A stretch of DNA of 64,000 nucleotides from NCBI GenBank assembly GCA_963815135.1, contig CAWFFO010000001.1, forward strand, positions 1 through 64,000, in the 5' to 3' direction. The position numbers were made by a program, and so were the translations under genes. The notes below the pieces were generated by a model. The model was given only the letters and a program-made list of their open reading frames with translations, was not told where the DNA came from and ran no database searches. Every line of letters begins with the position of its first letter. Within the stretch, counting starts at the first letter, position 1. This DNA is from CAIWTU01 sp963815135 (GTDB lineage: Bacteria; Desulfobacterota; Desulfuromonadia; Geobacterales; Geobacteraceae). Below, one piece after another: positions 35,526 to 42,571 of the stretch.

Positions 35526-36011
35526 ATGAATGATATTAACAAACACCCCGGCGGAAGGCCGACTAGTTACAGACCAGAGTTTTGCGAGCGTGTAATTGAA
35601 CTGGGAAAAGAAGGATACGGCAAGGCGGAAATAGCGGCGGAACTCGATGTTGAACGCAAAACCTTGGACAATTGGAGCAATGAGTTTCCAGAATTTTTAC
35701 TCGCCATGTCACGCGCACGTGAACTCTCTTTAGCCTGGTGGGAGAGATCAGGCCGTGAAAATATCTGCAATCGTGATTTCAACGCCAACGCTTACCGGCT
35801 CCAGGTATGCAACCGATTCCCTGATGACTGGCGGGATCAGCAGCGGTTAGAACTTTCCGGCAACGTTCGTACCGAGCCCGACATGCAGAGCCTTACCACT
35901 GCCCTTGCAATCCATAACATATTGCTGATTGCGGCTGAAAGGGCCAAGGAAGCCGGGGAGATCATAGAAATTCCTCCGTTGATACCTGACAAGAATAATG
36001 ATGGTATCTGA
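35526..36011 (+). CDS. Phage terminase small-subunit-like DNA-packaging protein
   Basis: 161 residues. GGRPTSYRPEFCERVIELGKEGYGKAEIAAELDVERKTLDNW is the typical opening and helix-turn-helix of phage DNA-packaging small subunits. LSLAWWERSGRENI and NAYRLQVCNRFPDDWRDQQRLELSG follow, also typical. In phage satellites a private small subunit can redirect the helper's packaging machinery. No large subunit is present in the window. Its end overlaps a second start at 35998. Confidence 0.8.
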   Translation: MNDINKHPGGRPTSYRPEFCERVIELGKEGYGKAEIAAELDVERKTLDNWSNEFPEFLLAMSRARELSLAWWERSGRENICNRDFNANAYRLQVCNRFPDDWRDQQRLELSGNVRTEPDMQSLTTALAIHNILLIAAERAKEAGEIIEIPPLIPDKNNDGI

Positions 36012-36060
36012 TTTGATAGCTGAGAAAAGCCCCCCTGATTTTACCGAACTGCGCCGTTTA
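35998..36060 (+). pseudogene. Start of a truncated gene coupled to the terminase gene
   Basis: ATG at 35998 overlaps the terminase-like stop, as expected for a coupled next gene. About 20 codons (MVSDLIAEKSPPDFTELRRL) look like a normal N terminus. The frame then continues only as the antisense of the lipoprotein gene. It could be a cut-off remnant, possibly of a terminase large subunit, lost when the envelope genes were acquired. Weak evidence. Confidence 0.3.
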
Positions 36061-36567
36061 ACGGTACAAAAAAATGGTGTTGAATTCGAGACTAACTGTC
36101 AGAGCTTTGATGTCTTCCGGTTTTGCGGGTGTCAATACGACTTCGATGGTGGTGTACCGGCCCGGAACAAAACTATCTGTAACATCAAACTCTTTGCTAT
36201 TTTCACCCCACCAAACGTTTATTTTAGCACCCCTAAAACTAGCACTTGTCAAATTACCAATACCGAGACGAATTTTATACCCATCCAAATATGGAGAGGC
36301 ATTTCTACAAACAACTGCAAAAGAACCGAATTTGGTTTGTGCAATATCATATCCTTTGTCTTCTGTGCTGATTGATGCTGATCCATCTGTAAAATTAGTA
36401 AGCTGGGTTTGGAGTCTAAAAACTTGCTGTTTAAGCAAATTGACTTCTCCCTGTAAGTACTGGTTTTTCGGAGGATCAGTCTGTGCGGGAGGTGAATCAT
36501 TATTATTACATCCCAGGATGATAAGATAAAACATCATGAAAATTGGATAGCTTAAATATGCCTTCAT
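36058..36567 (-). CDS. Putative lipoprotein, DUF3251-like
   Basis: 169 residues from the ATG at 36567, which follows GGAGGG. A hydrophobic signal ends in the lipobox LIILGC (Cys near residue 20), followed by a polar Asn/Pro-rich linker, a short coiled coil (GEVNLLKQQVFRLQTQLTNF) and a beta-rich domain (FAVVCRNASPYLDGYKIRLGIGNLTS, GAKINVWWGENS, PGRYTTIEVVLTPA). The latter resembles DUF3251 lipoproteins such as E. coli YajI; the match is by eye. Part of a minus-strand envelope group at the right end of the element. Confidence 0.7.
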   Translation of the reverse strand: MKAYLSYPIFMMFYLIILGCNNNDSPPAQTDPPKNQYLQGEVNLLKQQVFRLQTQLTNFTDGSASISTEDKGYDIAQTKFGSFAVVCRNASPYLDGYKIRLGIGNLTSASFRGAKINVWWGENSKEFDVTDSFVPGRYTTIEVVLTPAKPEDIKALTVSLEFNTIFLYR

Positions 36568-36793
36568 GACTCCCTCCTTACTGGCTGTATATTTTCCTGG
36601 TAGGGGTACGGACCCCATGAAGCACTGTGTATTACCTATTGGGCTACTGTCAGTTTACAAAATTTTTAAAAAATCCATGGTTAAACGGCCATGTGATGGG
36701 GGTCTCTTGCCGCGGCCGCTGAGACGTTAAACAGGCTTTCAGCACTCTGAGGTAGCCAGGAGTCAGACAAGTAGGTAGGTTCAGAAATTAGTT

Positions 36794-37072
36794 TTATGCA
36801 TCGTGTATATCGCGATTATGCTTGCTAAAAATAGTTACAGTAACAATAAAGACAACACCAAAAAAAACTATGAAACAAAGCCACTGCACAACACTACTGA
36901 TGTCTTCCAATTTCGCGCAGAGAATAATGAAAGCAATGACAAAAATAATAGCCGCAAAAACCAAGCGATGCTTAAGAAGTTCTTCAGCTCTTTCCAGCTT
37001 TTCTTTGCTAATCGAAATTTTTAAATTTGTAATTTCTTGCTCCAGTTCATGGCGTGGCTTTGGATTGTCCAT
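36794..37072 (-). CDS. Small membrane protein with coiled coil and two membrane helices
   Basis: 92 residues. A charged coiled-coil N terminus (RHELEQEITNLKISISKEKLERAEELL) is followed by two membrane helices (about 35-52 and 60-80). A G-rich ribosome site (GGGGGGG) precedes the ATG. No family recognised. It lies between two exported proteins, 20 bases after the stop of the secreted protein gene. Confidence 0.55.
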   Translation of the reverse strand: MDNPKPRHELEQEITNLKISISKEKLERAEELLKHRLVFAAIIFVIAFIILCAKLEDISSVVQWLCFIVFFGVVFIVTVTIFSKHNRDIHDA

Positions 37073-37091
37073 TTACCCCCCCATTCAATTT

Positions 37092-37418
37092 TCATCGAAC
37101 CGGAATCATCCGCCCTGTGTTGGTATCTATCATGTACCCGTTTCCAGTGTCCTGATATAGCGTTCCATCTCTGGGGTCGGTGTAGCTTCTGTCGCTTGTC
37201 TGTGGAATATATTGCCCCGAATCCGGATCTGTCGCCCCGCCTTGCTGTGTGTCCATTGTTCTAGGATGGTGGTAATCGCCCTGCGAGTCCTGATAGCCAG
37301 GATCGTTGTTGTTTGAATCGTTCCAGTGGTCTGATGGTTGTGTGTTGTCGTTCCAATCCTTTGCAATGGCTGGTGTTGACAACATGAATAATGTGATGAC
37401 AAGGATAAGAGTTTTCAT
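37092..37418 (-). CDS. Secreted Asp/Asn/Gly-rich protein, unknown function
   Basis: 108 residues. A clear signal peptide (MKTLILVITLFMLSTPAIA, cleavage near AIA/KDW) is followed by an Asp/Asn/Gln-rich chain that ends in short Gly-Asp-Thr repeats (DPRDGTLYQDTGNGYMIDTNTGRMI). GGAGGG precedes the ATG at good spacing. First gene of the minus-strand envelope group. The composition resembles small periplasmic or surface-exposed proteins; no domain was recognised. Confidence 0.65.
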   Translation of the reverse strand: MKTLILVITLFMLSTPAIAKDWNDNTQPSDHWNDSNNNDPGYQDSQGDYHHPRTMDTQQGGATDPDSGQYIPQTSDRSYTDPRDGTLYQDTGNGYMIDTNTGRMIPVR

Positions 37419-37580
37419 GGTATTCCCTCCTTAAATTGGAATGGAAATAAATTATGAATTAAGTTTCGCATATTTCCACTAATTTTCTACAAATTCCAGA
37501 AAAAAACTGGCTTTCCTTGGAATTGGGAGCTGTTTTATTCGATAAGCAAAAGACAGAAGAGTGGTAGAGCGTATTTTTTA

Positions 37581-37600
37581 GGGGGTATATTTGGGGGTAT
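37581..37600. repeat. Right GGGGGTAT repeats (two copies)
   Basis: Direct copies at 37581-37588 and 37593-37600, about 55 bases inside attR. They match the four copies beside attL. Confidence 0.75.
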
Positions 37601-37653
37601 GTATATATTTAAGCTTAAGTAATATATAACAATTACAGATACATAAACAAATT

Positions 37654-37676
37654 GTTCGACCCCGGCCTCCGCACCA
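37654..37676 (+). repeat. attR
   Basis: A duplicate of the tRNA-Leu 3' end with 17 identical bases followed by GCACCA. No tRNA gene surrounds it. It marks the right border of the element. Confidence 0.8.
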
Positions 37677-37686
37677 TAGAAAAGAC

Positions 37687-37738
37687 AAGGGTTTTCGGCT
37701 GATAGTTAAAATCAACTGAAAGCCCTTTTCGTTTTTTT
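37687..37738 (+). terminator. Terminator next to attR
   Basis: AAGGGTTTTCGGCTGAT pairs with ATCAACTGAAAGCCCTT and is followed by seven T residues. It is probably the original tRNA-Leu terminator, moved 10.6 kb away by the integration. Confidence 0.7.
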
Positions 37739-38019
37739 AGCCATAATCTCCCCATCATTGCTGCGCCAAAATTCCCTGAATGCTGTTATGAGTCACTTGC
37801 TTCGAGTACTTCCGTACTCTCGGTATCATGACAAGAGCTTGGAACCGCATCCCTTTTTCGGTCGTCGTCTCTTCAACGATGCTTTCCGACTGAAAAAAAG
37901 ACTTTGGAGTGATATAATCATACTTGGCTGTTTATTTAGGTGTTTATAGACAAAGAAAACAGGGAAAATACAGAACTTTGAAAGGCTGCTTGAATTTTCA
38001 TATGGAAGGGGTGATCCTA
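37739..38019. other. Intergenic, no gene seen
   Basis: Open frames here lack ribosome sites or composition typical of coding sequence. A TATAAT-like hexamer at about 37914 may serve the next gene. Confidence 0.4.
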
Positions 38020-38316
38020 ATGAAAATTTTTGTGGGCTTGAAGAACGGGAAACTGGATTCTGTCCCCGACTATCTGATCGGCAAGATGATAGCGGCAGGC
38101 CAGGTTACATCAATCCTAAGATCAACGGGCTGGGTGCAAGTCGGCGTCGACCCGGTCAGGAAAGAGGATTCTGATTACGGTTATTATGGTCCCGAGAGAA
38201 GAGGGTTGAATCAGCGGAGGCGATGTCATAATTGCCCTCATTTTATAGAGGGTGAGTGTACTAAGGAGTTATGTCACATCCGTTATATACAGTTTAGCAG
38301 GAACACTGAGGAATAA
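38020..38316 (+). CDS. Small zinc-binding-like protein, unknown function
   Basis: 98 residues from ATG 38020 (site AAGGGGTGA). The N-terminal part (MKIFVGLKNGKLDSVPDYLIGKMIAAGQVTSILRS) is followed by a basic stretch (GPERRGLNQRRRCHNC) and a CxxC...C...C cluster (CHNCPHFIEGECTKELC). The cysteines could bind zinc. I do not recognise the family. It lies just outside the island's right border. Confidence 0.6.
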   Translation: MKIFVGLKNGKLDSVPDYLIGKMIAAGQVTSILRSTGWVQVGVDPVRKEDSDYGYYGPERRGLNQRRRCHNCPHFIEGECTKELCHIRYIQFSRNTEE

Positions 38317-38721
38317 TTCAATCAAGACCATTGGATTTAAAAGCCTTGGATGATAAGCTTGTCTTTTTTTGTGTAACAATAATCAATTCCTATCTGATAA
38401 GATAAAATTATGACCGGTTCCCAAATGGGAGTTGGTTTTTTTCGTTACTGAAGTTGAACTTATTTATATCTATATAAATTTTCTATTTTCCATCAGCACG
38501 GCCGACGTATCGCCCTTTTGAGCCGCTTTTTCCATACAGTCGGTACTCTCCCTTTTTACCTGCGGAAATTTAACAAAAAACATGGGCTGAATTATTGCCG
38601 CTTTTTCTTTTCATGGTAAATTTTGAATGTCAACAAATGATTGAAACAACCATTCCGGAATCCAAGTAAATGGCGGAATTCGGGAGTAAAGGAAAAAAAT
38701 AAAAGGGAGTGGCGAGCTATA
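38317..38721. other. Intergenic, no gene seen
   Basis: About 400 AT-rich bases with short inverted sequences but no supported gene or strong promoter. Confidence 0.4.
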
Positions 38722-39009
38722 ATGTTTGAATTATACGGTTTGACCTATGTCCTTTCAAAAGAGATCAACGACCATTCTAAGTGGAATGAAGAAGAGGAAC
38801 GAGTTGTATCCAATTGGCCGGAGAAATCCGGGCTCAAAGAGCAAGCCAAAAAAAACAATATTGTTTTCCTTTGGTCATTTCCTGAGCATCTGGAATCTCA
38901 TTTCAATGCTGGTTATGAGATTCTTTACGAAATAGATCAATCCAAATTTACTTGTAAAAGATTCACGCTGAAAGACGGATCAATACTTGTAGGAAAAAGG
39001 ACAGGGTAA
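38722..39009 (+). CDS. Hypothetical protein, 95 residues
   Basis: MFELYGLTYVLSKEINDHSKWNEEEERVVSNW begins the protein; a C-terminal beta pair is suggested by AGYEILYEIDQSKFTCKRFTLKDGSILVG. GGGAG lies upstream at longer than ideal spacing. No domain was recognised. Composition looks coding and the frame has no competing neighbour. Confidence 0.5.
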   Translation: MFELYGLTYVLSKEINDHSKWNEEEERVVSNWPEKSGLKEQAKKNNIVFLWSFPEHLESHFNAGYEILYEIDQSKFTCKRFTLKDGSILVGKRTG

Positions 39010-39074
39010 CAATTGAGTCGACTAATTGCAGAGTGCTGGTTTTCAGACGCCCTTTATCTTTTCTTCCCGCACAT

Positions 39075-39148
39075 TCAGGGATCGTCTAGTGGTAGGACTT
39101 CAGACTCTTAATCTGAACACCGTGGTTCGAATCCACGTCACTGATCCA
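39075..39148 (+). tRNA. Anomalous tRNA: glutamine-type body with CTT (Lys) anticodon
   Basis: A 74-base cloverleaf with encoded CCA. The anticodon stem TCAGA/TCTGA encloses CTCTTAA, anticodon CTT. The body (TCGTCTAGTGGTAGGAC D arm, T1-A72) resembles bacterial tRNA-Gln rather than tRNA-Lys. The discriminator is T, and the acceptor stem has a G5/A68 mismatch. D, anticodon and T stems are otherwise intact. No strong promoter is visible. It may be a diverged, orphan or non-functional tRNA. Confidence 0.75.
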
Positions 39149-39432
39149 ATAAATCAGCTGGTTTATTTGTGCTCGAGATTTGGGAGTCGTAGGTATGCTT
39201 TAAAACTTGGTGGGCTATATCGGGGACAATTTCAACCAAGAAACGTCAGGGCATAGTCGTAATTTTGGGCTCCAAAATACAGCTCGTACTTGTCTCAACG
39301 GCTACTATCATATCCGCCTGAGCGAAAGTTCATTTATATTGCAAGTCATCCCGGCGGCAATAAATCATGATGCTTCATCGGTCCTGTTTTTTTTCGGTAA
39401 AATTAGAGAAACTGAGAAGAGGGATAAATGAA

Positions 39433-39822
39433 ATGACGGACGTTTTCGAACCGCTCGAACTGGCGCGACTGAGACTCACTCCGCTCAATCAGGCGGCATC
39501 ACTGAAGCTCAGGGAGGCAGGTGTTGTCGAGCGGGAAGGTGTGCTGCCGGTTTTTCTGCTGATGGAATGGGGACTGTCCAATGGGGTCCCCCTGACTCAC
39601 CGTCAAGTGGCAAAAGAACTCCTCCGGTTGATCTTTCAGGCTGATCAGAACGCTGCCGTCAAATACCTTTTGACCAACTTCCCGGGTGGCGTAAAAGTCC
39701 TGACGCGCAAAGTGCTGCGACTGCCGCCGCGCTCCGCCGCACAGGAACTGCTCGACGTTCTCGATATGCGGCTTAAGGCAGATCCTGGCAACACCTATCC
39801 GGCGCCTCCGCATCTCAGATAA
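39433..39822 (+). CDS. Hypothetical protein, 129 residues
   Basis: Mostly helical: VFEPLELARLRLTPLNQAASLKLREAG, VLPVFLLMEWGLSNGVPLTHRQVAKELLRLIFQADQNAAVKYLLTNFP. Ends proline-rich (NTYPAPPHLR). GAGAAGAGGG lies 10 bases upstream. No family recognised. It stands alone between the odd tRNA and a minus-strand acetyltransferase-like gene. Confidence 0.6.
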   Translation: MTDVFEPLELARLRLTPLNQAASLKLREAGVVEREGVLPVFLLMEWGLSNGVPLTHRQVAKELLRLIFQADQNAAVKYLLTNFPGGVKVLTRKVLRLPPRSAAQELLDVLDMRLKADPGNTYPAPPHLR

Positions 39823-39887
39823 AAATGTTTACTTTATATTTGAGACGCGACGAGGTAATTCAAACTGCGCTTTTGAGCTTTTTGCCC

Positions 39888-40454
39888 TCAGGCGGCAGAA
39901 GATTCCGAACCCAATGAGTCGGCATAATTGTCGTCCTGTTTCCAATCTTCCGGGCACCGGGCAATTTCAAGTCCGGACGCCGGCAGTTGTCCTGAATCGG
40001 TGCCGACGTCGTCTTTATTCATTACGATCGTGTGGTAGGAATAGTGGGTTTCGTTTCCGGAAATTGTCCGGGTGTATCCCTTTTTGGTAAGAAATTCATC
40101 CAGGATGGGATTCATGACTTTGTCGATTCGGACATAGAATTGCGAACATCCGGCAAAATATGAACTGTAGGCAAATCCTTCCAGCAGTTCCATAAAATCC
40201 GTGAACAACCCCTTGCGGCGGTTTTTTTCCGCAACAACGACATTAACGATATTAAGGCAATTGAAGTCGGTGGCTGATGTATCCCTTAAACCAGCCATCC
40301 CGCTGTTGTCGGTATCCAGCCTTCTTTTCTGGACTTGCGCCTCAATTATGGACAGACCTGAAATTCCGTTTGTTTCCTTAAGCAGAACGCTGTTCGTGGA
40401 AGAAGACAAAAACTTATCCAATTGTTTTGTTATATCAATTAATTTAGTGCTCAT
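39888..40454 (-). CDS. GNAT-like acetyltransferase-family protein
   Basis: 188 residues. The segment LNIVNVVVAEKNRRKGLFTDFMELLEGFAYS looks like the acetyl-CoA-binding motif A of GNAT proteins (V-x-x-RRKGL), followed by QFYVRIDKVMNPILDEFLTKKGYTR, as in the last GNAT strand-helix. The substrate is unknown. The first 60 residues and the last 30 are outside the fold. Not part of an operon. Confidence 0.55.
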   Translation of the reverse strand: MSTKLIDITKQLDKFLSSSTNSVLLKETNGISGLSIIEAQVQKRRLDTDNSGMAGLRDTSATDFNCLNIVNVVVAEKNRRKGLFTDFMELLEGFAYSSYFAGCSQFYVRIDKVMNPILDEFLTKKGYTRTISGNETHYSYHTIVMNKDDVGTDSGQLPASGLEIARCPEDWKQDDNYADSLGSESSAA

Positions 40455-40716
40455 GACTTGAACTTTTGAGTCCCGGGGACGTTTCTTTATCCTCCCATTC
40501 TTTTTTCATTCATTAGTATCAAAATCAAAATTCAGTTGCAATAAATATGTTGTCATATATTTATTCATGGTAAATTAGTGGTGAACTATTTCCCTTGACA
40601 ATCAGGAAATAAAACCCGGCTCCTCTGAATCTTATTCCCTTTTGTAACCATTTACTTACCTCTTTTCTTTGCGTTATACTTTACCTAGGTAATCCGACAT
40701 GAAAGGAGATACTGAA

Positions 40717-41064
40717 ATGGCACGAAAGGACAGCAAACATGTTACTGACGCCCTGACAATTTTGGGTGCTGGTGTGGTCGGCGCGGGGCTGGCTCTTTTG
40801 TTCGCGCCAGGTTCCGGCAGAAAAACTCGAAGGAGCATCGCCTCTTTTACCGAAAAGACCGGTACGAGGACCGATAAGGCAGTTCGCGAATTAGCCTGCA
40901 GCTGTGCTGAATTCGCGGATTCAGTTGGAAAAAAGGCATCCGGGATTTATAACGATGGGCAGAAGCTGGCACATAGGTCAAAAAAAGAACTGTTGGCGGC
41001 CTTCGAGAAGGGACAGAAGAAATTGGCAAAACAGGGACATAAATTTGTGCGCCTGGTAAGCTGA
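40717..41064 (+). CDS. YtxH-like glycine-zipper membrane protein
   Basis: 115 residues from ATG 40717 (AAAGGAGAT upstream). A glycine-zipper membrane segment (ALTILGAGVVGAGLALLFAPGSGRKTRRSI) is followed by a long amphipathic helical tail with many Lys and Ala residues. This is the layout of YtxH/DUF948-type stress-related proteins. The LFAPGSGRKTR motif is characteristic. Role unknown, probably envelope-associated. Confidence 0.75.
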   Translation: MARKDSKHVTDALTILGAGVVGAGLALLFAPGSGRKTRRSIASFTEKTGTRTDKAVRELACSCAEFADSVGKKASGIYNDGQKLAHRSKKELLAAFEKGQKKLAKQGHKFVRLVS

Positions 41065-41183
41065 ATGCCGGCAAGATTCATTTGATTCCGTGATTTCCCG
41101 ATGACGAAAAATGAAGGACATGATAAAAGTGATTTACCGGTTTTGTTACTACTGCGTTTAGCCTTTGCCAGGGGAATTAATAA

Positions 41184-42281
41184 ATGACTGATATGAATGC
41201 CTCCTCGATTGTCATCAGGGAAGATGTGCCATTGGCCGGTTTTACGACCTTCCGCGCCGGCGGCTCGGCGCGTTACTTTACTGAAGTTGCAAGTGTGGAT
41301 GAAGCCGCCCGGGCCTTAACTTTTGCCCGGAAAAAGGGTCTTTCCCATTTCATCGTGGGTGCCGGAAGCAACGTCCTTTTCAGCGATGAGGGCTTCGACG
41401 GCCTGGTGATAATGAATCGCATCAAGGGATTTGTTATTGAGGAGGATGAAAACAATATTCTCGTAACGGCAGGCGGTGGAGAGGAGTGGCAGGATTTTGT
41501 CGACCAGTGTGTCGAAAAGGGATGGCAGGGGCTGGAATGCCTGGCTGGAATTCCCGGTACTGTCGGGGCTTCCCCGGTCCAGAACGTAGGAGCCTACGGC
41601 CGGGAAGTTTCGCAGGTTATCACGCAGGTCCGGTGTCTTGAAATCGCGACATCCAGGAGCGTGACATTCGAGAATGAAGAATGCGCCTTTCGCTACCGGG
41701 AAAGTATTTTCAACACAAAAGAATCGGGGAAGTACCTGGTAACTTCTGTAACCTTCAGGTTGAGGAGAATCGGTGCCGTTATTTTGAACTACCGGGAACT
41801 CGAAGAGCGGCTTTCCGGTATTCCCGCTCCGTCAGCGGCGGATGTTCGCGATGCGGTTATGGCGATCAGGGAGGGGAAGGGGCTTGTTGTCAGAGACGGC
41901 TACCAATCATACAAATGCGCCGGGTCATTTTTCAAAAACCCGATTGTTGCAGGTGACCGGTTTGATGAAATAGAGAGGCTCGTTGAAATTCATGGCGGCG
42001 GCTCTAACTGGGCATGGTCCTTGCCGGGCGGTGAGGTGAAAATCTCGGCCGCCTGTCTTATACAAAGAGCCGGTTTTGATAGGGGATTTCGCCGGGGGAA
42101 TGTCGGTATTTCCCCGCGCCATACCCTGATCCTTATTAGTTTTGATGGAGCATCGTCAAGAGAGATAGCCGATTTTGCCTCTGAAGTGCAGCTTAGGGTT
42201 TTGGAACGTTTCGGAGTTCTTCTGCTTCCCGAGGTCCGTTTTGCCGGATTCAGTTCAGCGCCGCTGAGTGGAATTGCATGA
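41184..42281 (+). CDS. murB: UDP-N-acetylenolpyruvoylglucosamine reductase
   Basis: FAD enzyme that makes UDP-MurNAc for peptidoglycan. 365 residues. FTTFRAGGSARYF begins the FAD-binding domain. IVGAGSNVLFSDEGFDGLVI, ECLAGIPGTVGASPVQNVGAYGREVS and the family's FRYRESIFN follow. The catalytic Ser region is AGSFFKNPIV, and the end is HTLILISFDGASSREIADFA with LLPEVRFAG. It stands alone here rather than in a mur cluster. Length is that of type I MurB. Confidence 0.93.
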   Translation: MTDMNASSIVIREDVPLAGFTTFRAGGSARYFTEVASVDEAARALTFARKKGLSHFIVGAGSNVLFSDEGFDGLVIMNRIKGFVIEEDENNILVTAGGGEEWQDFVDQCVEKGWQGLECLAGIPGTVGASPVQNVGAYGREVSQVITQVRCLEIATSRSVTFENEECAFRYRESIFNTKESGKYLVTSVTFRLRRIGAVILNYRELEERLSGIPAPSAADVRDAVMAIREGKGLVVRDGYQSYKCAGSFFKNPIVAGDRFDEIERLVEIHGGGSNWAWSLPGGEVKISAACLIQRAGFDRGFRRGNVGISPRHTLILISFDGASSREIADFASEVQLRVLERFGVLLLPEVRFAGFSSAPLSGIA

Positions 42282-42571
42282 ACGTTAATATCCGATAGAT
42301 AAATAGGAAATGCCGCATGAGGCGGAAGTTGTTATCTTCTGCTGCCCGCCGAAATTCCGCATTCCCGAATCGTTTCGGATGGCTGAAGCTCTGGCCTGGA
42401 AAATCGCAAGACAATACACGGAAAAAAAGCCTCCCCACTGTTCGCATTGAAGCAGTAATATATTTCTGCTTTATTTTCTGACCTTATTTGTCTTGAATTC
42501 TTCAGTCTCACCTCCATAAAGCCGATAAGAACCCTACCAAGCTAAATAACCATAATGGAAAGATACAATTC
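42282..42571. other. Intergenic before the sensor kinase
   Basis: 290 bases without a supported gene. No strong promoter consensus is visible. Confidence 0.4.

Larger units (their letters stand above)
27015..37676. mobile_element. Integrated satellite-like genomic island in tRNA-Leu
   Basis: About 10.7 kb bounded by duplicated tRNA-Leu sequence, with a P4-type integrase as the first gene. It also carries an AlpA-like regulator, a primase-helicase, small zinc-binding proteins of phage type, two terminase-small-subunit-like genes and an envelope-protein group. No capsid, tail or portal gene is present. GGGGGTAT repeats lie inside both ends. The layout resembles P4-like phage satellites; helper phage and mobility are not known. 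An IS630-type element has inserted within it. Confidence 0.75.

Noticed and set aside
37758..37949. 63-codon open frame to the right of attR
   Set aside because: No ribosome site, no domain, and it runs across an intergenic stretch with promoter-like sequence.
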